From NCBI GenBank assembly GCA_034522175.1, contig JAXHLQ010000001.1, positions 434,001-498,000 of the forward strand: a DNA stretch of 64,000 nt, given 5' to 3'. The notes below the pieces were generated by a model. The model had not been told where the DNA came from. It ran no database searches and worked only from the letters and a program-made list of their open reading frames with translations. Source of the stretch: JAIPDZ01 sp034522175 (GTDB taxonomy: Bacteria > Desulfobacterota > DSM-4660 > Desulfatiglandales > Desulfatiglandaceae). This document shows, one piece after another, positions 47,336-55,792 of the stretch. Position 1 is the first letter of the stretch. Each line of letters begins with the position of its first letter. The translations under genes were made by a program, and so were the position numbers.

Positions 47336-49993
47336 TTAAGTAAGACCGATTTCCTTCAGGCTTTTTCCGGTAATCACCCGGGTGGCGATTCTGGCCAGGG
47401 GAATACCCGTGGCCTTGCTCACAAAGGGGACGGTTCTTGAGGCCCGGGGATTGACCTCCAGGACATAAAGGGTCCCCTCCTTCACCGCGTACTGAATATT
47501 CATCAGGCCCACCACCCGGAGTTCTCTCGCCAGCGCCCGTGTCTGGGACTTGATGCGGTCGATGACGTCCGCATCCAAGGATACGGGCGGCAGCACGCAG
47601 GCACTGTCCCCGCTGTGGACACCGGCCTCTTCAATATGTTCCATGATCCCCGCCACGACGGTATCCCGACCGTCCGACAGGGCATCCACATCCACCTCCA
47701 CGGCCCTTTCCAGAAACTTGTCGATCAGTACGGGTTTCCCCGGCGAGACCTGGACCGCACTCTTCATATAGAATTCCAGATCGGTCCGGTCATAGACGAT
47801 CTCCATGGCCCGTCCCCCAAGAACAAATGAGGGCCGGACCACCACCGGATATCCGATCTCATCGGCCACCGCGAGAGCCTGCTCCCGGTTCACGGCGATC
47901 CCGTTTTCAGGCTGGAGGATATTGAGTTTCCTGAGAAGCTTCTGAAACCGCTCCCGGTCCTCAGCCCGGTCGATGCTGTCCGGGGTGGTGCCGAGGATGG
48001 GGACTCCGGCCTCGGCCAGGGGGACGGCGATATTCAGGGGCGTCTGCCCGCCGAACTGAACAATCACCCCTTCCGGTTTTTCCTGGGCCACGATATGGAG
48101 CACATCTTCCGTGGTCAGCGGTTCAAAATAGAGCCTGTCCGAGGTATCATAGTCGGTGCTCACCGTTTCCGGATTGCTGTTGACCATGATGCTCTCGATC
48201 CCCATGGCCCTCAGTTCGCGGGACGCCTGAACACAGCAGTAGTCAAATTCAATCCCCTGTCCGATCCGGTTGGGGCCCCCGCCCAGAATCATCACCTTCC
48301 GGGTCTTGGACGGACGGATTTCGTTTTCCTGTTCATAGGTGGAGTAGTAATAAGGGGTATACGCCTCGAATTCCGCCGCACAGGTGTCCACCAGCTTGTA
48401 TACCGGGGCAACGTTTCCCGCCCTTCGGATCTCCCGGATCCTTACCTCGGGGAGGTCGAAAATCTTCCCGAGGTAGATGTCGGAAAACCCGTGAGACTTC
48501 AAATCCTTCATTGTTTCGGCATCCCAGGTCTCCGGGCTTTCCCCTTTTTGCGCCCTCTCACGGAGTCGGCCGTCGAGACGGGCCAGTTGCCGGATATGAA
48601 ACAGAAACCAGGGATCGATCCATGTCTTTTCGTGGACATCCGCGATGCCCATCCCCCGCCTGAAGGCCTCATGGATATAAAACAGCCGGTTGGAATGGGG
48701 GTGAGACAGACCCCGGTCCAGTTCGTGGGGTTCAAGCTCGGCAAGCGGATCAGCCCCCATTTCATCCCCGAGCCCAGAACGGCCGACCTCGAGAGACCGG
48801 ATGCCCTTTTGAAGGGCCTCTCGGAATGTTCGGCCGATGGCCATGGTCTCTCCCACGGATTTCATGGAGGTGGTCAGGAGATCCTGGGCCCCCGGGAACT
48901 TCTCGAATGTCCACCGGGGGATCTTGACCACACAATAGTCAATGGTGGGCTCGAAGGACGCCAGGGTCTCCCGGGTAATATCGTTGGGAATCTCATCCAA
49001 GGTGTATCCCACGGCCAGTTTGGCCGCAATCTTGGCAATGGGAAACCCGGTGGCCTTGGAGGCGAGAGCCGAACTCCTGGACACGCGGGGGTTCATCTCG
49101 ATGACCACCATCTCCCCCGTCCGGGGATGAACGGCAAACTGGATGTTCGAGCCCCCGGTCTCCACCCCGATCTCCCGGATGATCCGGATGGCGGCATCCC
49201 GCATCATCTGATATTCCCTGTCCGTGAGGGTCTGCGAAGGCGCCACCGTGATGCTGTCTCCCGTATGAACGCCCATGGGATCCAGATTTTCAATGGAGCA
49301 GATGATCACCACGTTGTCCCTGAAATCCCGCATCACCTCCAGTTCGTACTCCTTCCAGCCCAGAAGCGATTCCTCCAGGATGATCTCCGAGATCATGCTC
49401 GCTTCGAGCCCGGCCTCCGCGAGGGCCTCCATCTCCTCACGGTTGTAGGCCACCCCGCTTCCCATGCCCCCGAGGGTAAAACTGGCCCGGATCATCAGGG
49501 GATATCCGATCCGTTCCGCCGCCTCCCTGGCCTGGGCCATATTCCGGGCGATCCCGTTTTCAGGAACCCTCAGGCGAATGCGCGTCATGGCATCCCGGAA
49601 CCGTTCGCGGTCTTCGGCCTTCAGGATCACCTCGAGAGAGGCCCCCAGAATCTCGATCCCCAGTTCATCCAGGAGCCCGGTCTCCGCCACCTTCACCGCG
49701 GTATTGAGGCCGGTCTGCCCCCCCAGGGTGGGGAGGATGGCCTGGGGACGCTCCCGCTCCACAATCTTGGCCACCATTTCGGGGGTGATGGGCTCCACAT
49801 AGGTACGGTGGGCGGTCTCCGGGTCAGTCATGATGGTGGCGGGATTGCTGTTGATGAGAACAATTTCATATCCCTCTTCCATCAGGGCCTTGCAGGCCTG
49901 GGACCCGGAATAATCGAACTCGCAGGCCTGTCCGATGACAATGGGTCCCGAGCCGATGATGAGGATCTTATGGATGTCTGTTCGTTTGGGCAT
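47336..49993 (-). CDS. carB: carbamoyl-phosphate synthetase large subunit, both synthetase halves
   Basis: Makes carbamoyl phosphate from bicarbonate, ATP and ammonia delivered by CarA, for pyrimidines and arginine. The 885 residues contain both ATP-grasp halves: KILIIGSGPIVIGQACEFDY and, in the second, KVMILGGGPNRIGQGIEFDY. The carboxyphosphate and carbamate sites are therefore complete. The frame stops at TAA where family members continue with a Glu and the MGS domain, so the product as given lacks allosteric control. ATG 49993 follows carA by 41 bases. Confidence 0.94.
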   Translation of the reverse strand: MPKRTDIHKILIIGSGPIVIGQACEFDYSGSQACKALMEEGYEIVLINSNPATIMTDPETAHRTYVEPITPEMVAKIVERERPQAILPTLGGQTGLNTAVKVAETGLLDELGIEILGASLEVILKAEDRERFRDAMTRIRLRVPENGIARNMAQAREAAERIGYPLMIRASFTLGGMGSGVAYNREEMEALAEAGLEASMISEIILEESLLGWKEYELEVMRDFRDNVVIICSIENLDPMGVHTGDSITVAPSQTLTDREYQMMRDAAIRIIREIGVETGGSNIQFAVHPRTGEMVVIEMNPRVSRSSALASKATGFPIAKIAAKLAVGYTLDEIPNDITRETLASFEPTIDYCVVKIPRWTFEKFPGAQDLLTTSMKSVGETMAIGRTFREALQKGIRSLEVGRSGLGDEMGADPLAELEPHELDRGLSHPHSNRLFYIHEAFRRGMGIADVHEKTWIDPWFLFHIRQLARLDGRLRERAQKGESPETWDAETMKDLKSHGFSDIYLGKIFDLPEVRIREIRRAGNVAPVYKLVDTCAAEFEAYTPYYYSTYEQENEIRPSKTRKVMILGGGPNRIGQGIEFDYCCVQASRELRAMGIESIMVNSNPETVSTDYDTSDRLYFEPLTTEDVLHIVAQEKPEGVIVQFGGQTPLNIAVPLAEAGVPILGTTPDSIDRAEDRERFQKLLRKLNILQPENGIAVNREQALAVADEIGYPVVVRPSFVLGGRAMEIVYDRTDLEFYMKSAVQVSPGKPVLIDKFLERAVEVDVDALSDGRDTVVAGIMEHIEEAGVHSGDSACVLPPVSLDADVIDRIKSQTRALARELRVVGLMNIQYAVKEGTLYVLEVNPRASRTVPFVSKATGIPLARIATRVITGKSLKEIGLT

Positions 49994-50034
49994 GCTGATT
50001 CAAGGGTCTCAGGCTTCAAGTCTACGGTGTCGGT

Positions 50035-51189
50035 CTACCCATTGGGGGCCATCAATTGAATAAACCGGTCGAAAAGGTAGTCGGCGTCATGGGGTCCCGG
50101 CGCGGCTTCGGGGTGATACTGAACAGAAAACATCGGGTACCCTCTATGTATCATGCCTTCCAGTGTCTCGTCGTTGAGGTTGATGTGGCTGAGCCGGATA
50201 TCCTTATCCTTCAGACTGTTGATGTCCACACTGAAGCCGTGGTTCTGGGAGGTAATCTCCACCTTCCCCGTGGTCAGGTCCTTGACGGGCTGGTTCGCTC
50301 CCCGGTGGCCGAACTTGAGTTTAAAGGTCCGCCCCCTTAGAGCCAGCCCCAACAACTGGTGTCCCAGGCAGATGCCGAATATGGGCCGGTGACCGATCTG
50401 ATCCCGGATCGTATCCACGGCATAGGTCACGGCCGCCGGATCCCCGGGCCCATTGCTCAGGAAAAGCCCGTGGGGATTGAGTCGGTCGATGACCGCTGAT
50501 CCGGTGTCGGCCGGAAGGACAAGGACGTCACATCCCCGTTTTTCCAGGGACCTCAGGATATTGTACTTAATACCGTAGTCCATGGCCACCACCCGGAACC
50601 GCTCCGGCGTGTCGGGCCATTTGAATTGATCGAGACTTTCCTTCAACGATATGGGACGCCCGTCCGTCCACAGCGCCGGTTTCCTGCGGGTCACATACTG
50701 AACCAGATCGCTCCCCGCCATATCCAGCGATTGCCGAGCCCTTTCCACCAGGGCGTCCGGGTCCAGGTCTTCGGTGGACAGGGCCGCCTTCATGGCCCCT
50801 TTTAACCGGATGTGCCGGGTCAAGGCACGGGTGTCGATCCCCTCGACTCCGGGTATCCGGCGCTGTGTGAGGTAGTCGGCCAGCGACTGCTTCGAGCGGT
50901 AATTGCTGGGATATTCCTGATATTCCCGCACAAGGAGTGCTTTCACCTGGACGCTGTCCGATTCCACGTCCTGATCGTTCACCCCGTAGGTCCCGATGAG
51001 GGGGTAGGTCATGGCCACCATCTGTCCGCAATAGGACGGATCGGTGAGGATCTCCTGGTAGCCGGACATGCTGGTATTGAAGACCACCTCTCCGGTGGCC
51101 TCACAAGGCCCTGTAAAGGAACGGCCCGTGAAAACAACACCGTCTTCCAAGGCCAGAACGGCCTTCCTATGGGGTGGATCTTTTACCAT
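50035..51189 (-). CDS. carA: carbamoyl-phosphate synthetase small subunit
   Basis: Glutaminase subunit that supplies ammonia to CarB. The N-terminal domain (ALEDGVVFTGRSFTGPCEATG, then NTSMSGYQEILTDPSYCGQ) precedes a class I glutamine amidotransferase domain with nucleophile Cys in FGICLGHQLLGLAL and the His/Glu pair in VQYHPEAAPGPHD. Length 384 residues is normal. ATG 51189 overlaps the end of hisF by seven bases, so car genes are translated from the his transcript. Confidence 0.96.
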   Translation of the reverse strand: MVKDPPHRKAVLALEDGVVFTGRSFTGPCEATGEVVFNTSMSGYQEILTDPSYCGQMVAMTYPLIGTYGVNDQDVESDSVQVKALLVREYQEYPSNYRSKQSLADYLTQRRIPGVEGIDTRALTRHIRLKGAMKAALSTEDLDPDALVERARQSLDMAGSDLVQYVTRRKPALWTDGRPISLKESLDQFKWPDTPERFRVVAMDYGIKYNILRSLEKRGCDVLVLPADTGSAVIDRLNPHGLFLSNGPGDPAAVTYAVDTIRDQIGHRPIFGICLGHQLLGLALRGRTFKLKFGHRGANQPVKDLTTGKVEITSQNHGFSVDINSLKDKDIRLSHINLNDETLEGMIHRGYPMFSVQYHPEAAPGPHDADYLFDRFIQLMAPNG

Positions 51190-51962
51190 TTCCGTCGCAC
51201 CCGGACCCCCCGGTTGTGGAGGTCTTTTTTGATAGCTTTGATCCTGAAGGTGTCATAGTGGACAATGGAAGCCACCAGGGCGGCATCCGCCTTTCCTTGG
51301 GTGAGCACATCGAACAGGTGGTCGATGTTCCCGGCGCCTCCTGATGCAATCACCGGAATATGGACATGTGCTGAAATCAGCGCGGTCAGGTTCAATTCAT
51401 AGCCGTCCTGGGTCCCGTCCGCATCAATGGAGTTGAGGCAGATCTCCCCCGCACCGAGATCTTCGGCCTTGCGTGCCCATTCGAGGGCGTCCATGCCCGT
51501 ACAGGTCCTGCCGCCGTCGATGACCATTTCGTATCCCGACGGGATGGTATCGGATGGTGTCACACGTTTAACATCCATTCCCAGTACCACGCACTGACTC
51601 CCAAAGGCCCTTGCCCCCTGGCGAATGATATCCGGATTGCGGATGGCGGCGCTGTTGACACTGACCTTTTCAGCCCCCGCGAGAAGGACCTTCCGCATAT
51701 CTTCCAGCGTTCGGAGGCCTCCGCCCACGGAAAAAGGAATAAAGATGGCTTCGGCCACGCGGCTGACCACATCGATCATGATATCGCGCCGTTCATTGGA
51801 AGCGGTGATATCATAAAAGACAATCTCATCGGCGCCTTCATGATAATAGTGCCTGGCCATCTCCACCGGATCACCGATATCCACGTTTTCCTTAAACTTG
51901 ATCCCCTTGGTGGTCCGCCCCGCACGAACGTCAAGACAGGGGATGATCCGTTTACTCAGCAT
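51183..51962 (-). CDS. hisF: imidazole glycerol phosphate synthase cyclase subunit
   Basis: Cyclase half of the histidine-pathway enzyme that makes IGP and AICAR. The 259-residue barrel has catalytic Asp11 (PCLDV) and Asp130 (LGMDV), the phosphate loop FSVGGGLRT and VASGGAGN. ATG 51962 overlaps hisH by 11 bases. Only hisH and hisF of the pathway are here, and they lead directly into carA, so the link is with glutamine use rather than with a complete his operon. Confidence 0.96.
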   Translation of the reverse strand: MLSKRIIPCLDVRAGRTTKGIKFKENVDIGDPVEMARHYYHEGADEIVFYDITASNERRDIMIDVVSRVAEAIFIPFSVGGGLRTLEDMRKVLLAGAEKVSVNSAAIRNPDIIRQGARAFGSQCVVLGMDVKRVTPSDTIPSGYEMVIDGGRTCTGMDALEWARKAEDLGAGEICLNSIDADGTQDGYELNLTALISAHVHIPVIASGGAGNIDHLFDVLTQGKADAALVASIVHYDTFRIKAIKKDLHNRGVRVRRKW

Positions 51963-52587
51963 CCTGACCGTCCCATCTGCAGAAATTGTCGATAATTTTC
52001 AATCCCGGACGGCCGCTCTTCTCCGGATGAAACTGCATGGCAATGAGGTTTTCCCGGCCGATGACCGACGGGAATCCGATGCCGTGCTCGGTCACGCCGA
52101 TGATCCGTTCTCTACCAGCCGGCATCGGATAATAGGCATGGACAAAATAGAACTCGTCTTCTGCATCGATCCCTGCCAGGACCGGATGCTTTTTCATCAG
52201 CTTCACCCGGTTCCATCCCATGTGGGGGATTTTGAGCCGCTCATCGCCTGAGAAAAGCCGACCGGGAAACCGTTTCACCTCACCGTGAACCAGTCCCAGG
52301 CAATCTGTCTCATCCTCCTCGCTTCGATCCAGGATAATCTGTGCACCGAGGCAGATCCCCAAAAATGGCGTTTTTCTTTCAAATACCCGGGCCAGGACCT
52401 CATCCAGGCCGAGTTGTTTCAGATCGGCCATGGCCTGCCCCGCCGCGCCGACGCCTGGAAAAATAACACGCTCGGCAGCCAGGATCTCCCGTCTGTCGTG
52501 CGTAATCCGGCAGGGGAAATCCAGCTTCATCAGCGCACGCTCCACACTCCTGAGGTTGCCCGCCTTATAATCGATAATCGCTATCAT
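51952..52587 (-). CDS. hisH: imidazole glycerol phosphate synthase glutaminase subunit
   Basis: Class I glutamine amidotransferase partner of HisF. The triad is visible: Cys79 in GICLGAQ, His187 and Glu189 in QFHPEKSG; N-terminal IIDYKAGNLRSV is typical. Length 211 residues is normal. It starts about 90 bases after glnD, separated by a CAATC-type repeat. Its product AICAR by-pathway feeds purine synthesis, linking to purF at the end of the cluster. Confidence 0.96.
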   Translation of the reverse strand: MIAIIDYKAGNLRSVERALMKLDFPCRITHDRREILAAERVIFPGVGAAGQAMADLKQLGLDEVLARVFERKTPFLGICLGAQIILDRSEEDETDCLGLVHGEVKRFPGRLFSGDERLKIPHMGWNRVKLMKKHPVLAGIDAEDEFYFVHAYYPMPAGRERIIGVTEHGIGFPSVIGRENLIAMQFHPEKSGRPGLKIIDNFCRWDGQDAE

Positions 52588-52649
52588 GACGTTTCACGAT
52601 CCCCTATACGGGACGTTGGGTATGGTCTCTTTCTATCTCAGATCTGATT

Positions 52650-52676
52650 CAATCGCCAATCGGCAATCGACAATCC
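52650..52676. repeat. short CAATCGnC tandem array between hisH and glnD
   Basis: CAATCGC-CAATCGG-CAATCGA-CAATCC: four near-identical 7-base units directly after the glnD stop on the minus strand. A similar string occurs at 61369-61402. Confidence 0.5.
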
Positions 52677-55282
52677 TTACCCTGCCACTTTCATCATCTC
52701 ATCCCGGATGGTGGCGAGCCGCGCCTCCTCAAACACCTTTTGTCCGTCGGCATCCCGCACGTAAAAGACGCCCATCACGCGTTCTTCATCGCTGTTGACC
52801 TTGGCAAATCGAATATCGAGGCCCAGGAGAAACATCAGTTTGGCCATGGCATAGGTCAACCCCACACCCGTACCCGAACGAACCTCGATCACGGTAAAAA
52901 AATCCGAGATCTCGTTGTCGATTCTGACACTGCGGTTGACAGGCGGATGGTATGGTTCACCATAACGGGCCTCTTCCTTTTCGCGGATGAGATCGTCCAA
53001 CGCAAGCCGGTCTTCCAGGACCGAATGGACGTCTTTAAGCGCCCTGTCCCAACGCTCGGCTTCCCGGTAGGGGTCCACCGGGTTGGTCACCTCGTAGATG
53101 TCAAATGCCAGACCGTTTTTCAAGGTAAAAATGTTGGCGGAGAGAATCTTGATGTTGTTCAGCGTAAAGACCCCCACCATCTCGCTGAAAAGCCCCGGCC
53201 TATCGTAAACACACTGGATAACGCGGGTCACCGGTGCATCCTTCAACCGCTCCAACACCCACTGATGGTGTGGTGTGCCATTCCCTGAAGACATGGTCAT
53301 GGCCATGCGGAAATGCCGGATGCCGTCCGCTATGCCGGAGCTCAGGAAATAGCGGGGTGAGACCTGGTCCATCAATGCGCTGATGTCCGCTTCAGAGAAG
53401 TCCGTCGCCAGCGCATCGATGATGGCCTTCTTTCCCCGCTCAATCTGGCACGTGGCATCGGGAGAGGCCAGGACCCCCTTATCGAGGATCCGGCTGACTT
53501 TCATAAACAACTCCGTTAAGAGCATGATTTTCCACTCGCTCCGCGCCATGGGGCCGGTGGCGAAACTGTCGGCCACCGTGAGAAGAAAGAGCATCTTCAG
53601 GATCTGGGTATCCTGAATAATCTGGGCTACCTGAACGGACGTTTTCTCATCGCTCAGATCCCGTCGCTGGGACATATTGGCCAAAAAAAGGTGGTGTCTG
53701 ACGAGGAAAGGTACGACATCGAGACCCTCCTCCATCCTTAGCCTTTTCAGGATGGGGACGACCGATTCGCTCCCCACCCGGGCATGATCCTCCCCTTTAC
53801 CTTTTCCAATATCGTGAAGCAGGGCAGCGAGGAAAAGCCACTCCGGGTGACGGAGTTCTTCAAACACCTTTCGAAACAGAGGCCACCGTTCATCAAAGTC
53901 TCCCTTGGATATCTCGTTGACAATGTCTAACGCCTTGAGGGAATGGAGATCAACGGTCATGACGTGATAAAACCCGAACTCGGCCAGGTTGCGAATCGCC
54001 CGGAACTCGGGGATGAAAAGGCCGATCAGGCCGATCTCCAGTGCCAGCCGGATGATTTTCGGCGTCTTGGGATGAAGGAGGATCTTTAGAAAAAGCCTCC
54101 GTGCTTCATCAGAATCCTTGAGTCTTTCTCCCTGCTCGGAGAGGATTTTCTTGGCCTCCCAGATAAACCCCGATCCCAAAAAGAGCCCCCGCTGGTTCGC
54201 CTCCTGAAGCGCCTTCAGGATAATCACCGGTTCTTTTTCCCTGACTGAGCCTTCTTTAAGGACGATGTTTCCCTTTACCACCTTGAATTCAGGCGGGAGG
54301 TCCGCCGGAGAGATGGATGAAGGGGCTGGATCGATGAGATCCAATGCCTTGACCTGAAACTCCTCGAAGCGGTATCGAATCCGGTTTAAATGAAGATAGA
54401 GATCGCGCATGAGTTGCTCAGGTCCTGAGATGTACGGCAAATCCTCATAGCCCTGAAGGCGGGAAATGCGATCCTGCGACGACAGAAGCATGCGATCCTC
54501 TTTTCTCCCGGTTAGATGGTGGAGGTGGTTTCTCACGTTGAGCAGCACCCCGCGGGATTCGGTCAGCTTATCGAGTTCAAAATGGCTGAACACCGAAAAT
54601 CGTTTGATATCATCCAGGCGGGCGCATTTGAAATAGCTCCTTGCCATCCATTCCATCAGGTGAAGGTCACGCAATCCGCCCAGCCCTTCTTTCAAGTCGG
54701 GCTCCACGAAGTACCCCTCATCGCCGTAGCGTTCGGCCCGCTGTTCTCTGGAAATGAGGAATTTGGGAAGCAGGGACGATTGTTCCCGATGAATTCGGGA
54801 CCAGAAGGCGTCCTGGAACAACCGATAGAAAGAGAGGGACCCCAGGAGAAAACGGCTGTCCATCAAAGAGGTAAAGACCCGGAAATCCGATACGGCGAGA
54901 CGAATGCATTCCCGGTAGGTCAGAATGGATTGGCCCACATCCAGCCTGGCATCCCACAGGGGGTAGATGGCACGGGAAATCATCGCTTCTGCTTCGGTCG
55001 AAAGTTTACCCCGGTGAATGACCATCAAGTCCACATCAGAACAGACGCAGAGTTCGCGCCGTCCGTAGCCACCCAGGGCCATCACCGCGAGATCATCGGG
55101 ATCTCTGCCCTCCCCCGGCCAAACCCACTGGCGGAGAAGAGGGCACACACAAAGCGATCCATCAAATCCGCATACCGATGGAGGCTATGAAGTCCGGAAC
55201 GGTCTTTCAACATCTCTCCGACAACCGATTTCCTCGCTTCAAGAAAATCCGCGACCCATTCCTGTGAACTTCGGTTTGGCAT
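52677..55282 (-). pseudogene. glnD: PII uridylyltransferase/uridylyl-removing enzyme, one frameshift
   Basis: GlnD senses glutamine and adds or removes UMP on PII. Domains in order: nucleotidyltransferase (ALGGYGRRELCVCSDVDLM), a helical GlnE-like region, an HD hydrolase domain (ALLHDIGKGKGEDH) and two ACT domains (VIQCVYDRPGLFSEMVG; the second near the C-terminus). The first 60 residues lie in another frame; one G is missing in the G run at 55112-55116, and restoring it gives FGRGEGRDPDDLAVM. Start ATG 55282 (MPNRSS). Restored length is about 868 residues. It lies 137 bases after glnB, its substrate gene. Confidence 0.92.
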
Positions 55283-55303
55283 CAATTTACCCGCCGACCC
55301 TTG

Positions 55304-55331
55304 AAAACGCCGTCCCAATGGATACCGGCGT
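55304..55331 (-). terminator. weak hairpin between glnB and glnD
   Basis: On the minus strand ACGCCG and CGGCGT (55331-55307) form a 6-base GC-rich stem with a 13-base loop and are followed by TTTTC. The short T run makes it a weak terminator, possibly lowering glnD expression relative to glnB. Confidence 0.3.
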
Positions 55332-55419
55332 CATGGATAAGGATGCAGCATGAAGGCGTAGCAAATGGGGGGCGAAGCGTCCTCGGTGGCATTCGTCTTA
55401 CAGGTGACACCCCAAACGA

Positions 55420-55758
55420 TCAGATGGCATCCCGGTCTTCTTCACCCGTTCGAATGCGGATGGCCTTTTCCACGGGCAGGATAAAGATCTTGCCATCGCC
55501 GATCTCCCCGGTGTAGGCATTCTCTTTGATCACTTCGACGACTCTGGCCACCATCTCCGTTTCGACGACCACCTCGATTCGGATCTTGGGCAGAAAATCG
55601 ACCACATATTCGGCTCCCCGGTAGATTTCCTTATGCCCCTTCTGACGTCCGAATCCCTTCACTTCCGTTATGGTGATCCCGCTGACGCCCAGTTTGAGCA
55701 CCGCATCCTTGACATCATCCAGCTTAAACGGCTTGATAATTGCTTCAATTTTCTTCAT
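55420..55758 (-). CDS. glnB: nitrogen regulatory protein PII
   Basis: Small trimeric signal protein that binds ATP/ADP and 2-oxoglutarate. The 112 residues match the family from end to end: MKKIEAIIKPFKLDDVKDAV, the T-loop with uridylylation site Tyr51 (YRGAEYVVDFLPK) and the C-loop TGEIGDGKIFI. GlnB and GlnK cannot be told apart by sequence; no ammonium transporter is adjacent, and neighbours are glutamate synthase and glnD, which favours GlnB. It starts 34 bases after the glutamate synthase gene. Confidence 0.95.
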   Translation of the reverse strand: MKKIEAIIKPFKLDDVKDAVLKLGVSGITITEVKGFGRQKGHKEIYRGAEYVVDFLPKIRIEVVVETEMVARVVEVIKENAYTGEIGDGKIFILPVEKAIRIRTGEEDRDAI

Positions 55759-55792
55759 ACACGTTTCCTCACCAAAAAAGCGTTACACTCCT

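Noticed and set aside
15625..47338. Idea that TAA is read as an amino acid, from in-frame TAA in metG and carB
   Set aside because: pyrB, purF and xseA end with TAA at their normal family lengths, so TAA works as a stop here; errors or mutations are simpler.
48095..50059. 654-residue open frame on the plus strand opposite carB
   Set aside because: It is the shadow of the real carB frame in GC-rich codons: His/Gly/Pro-rich with no recognised domain.
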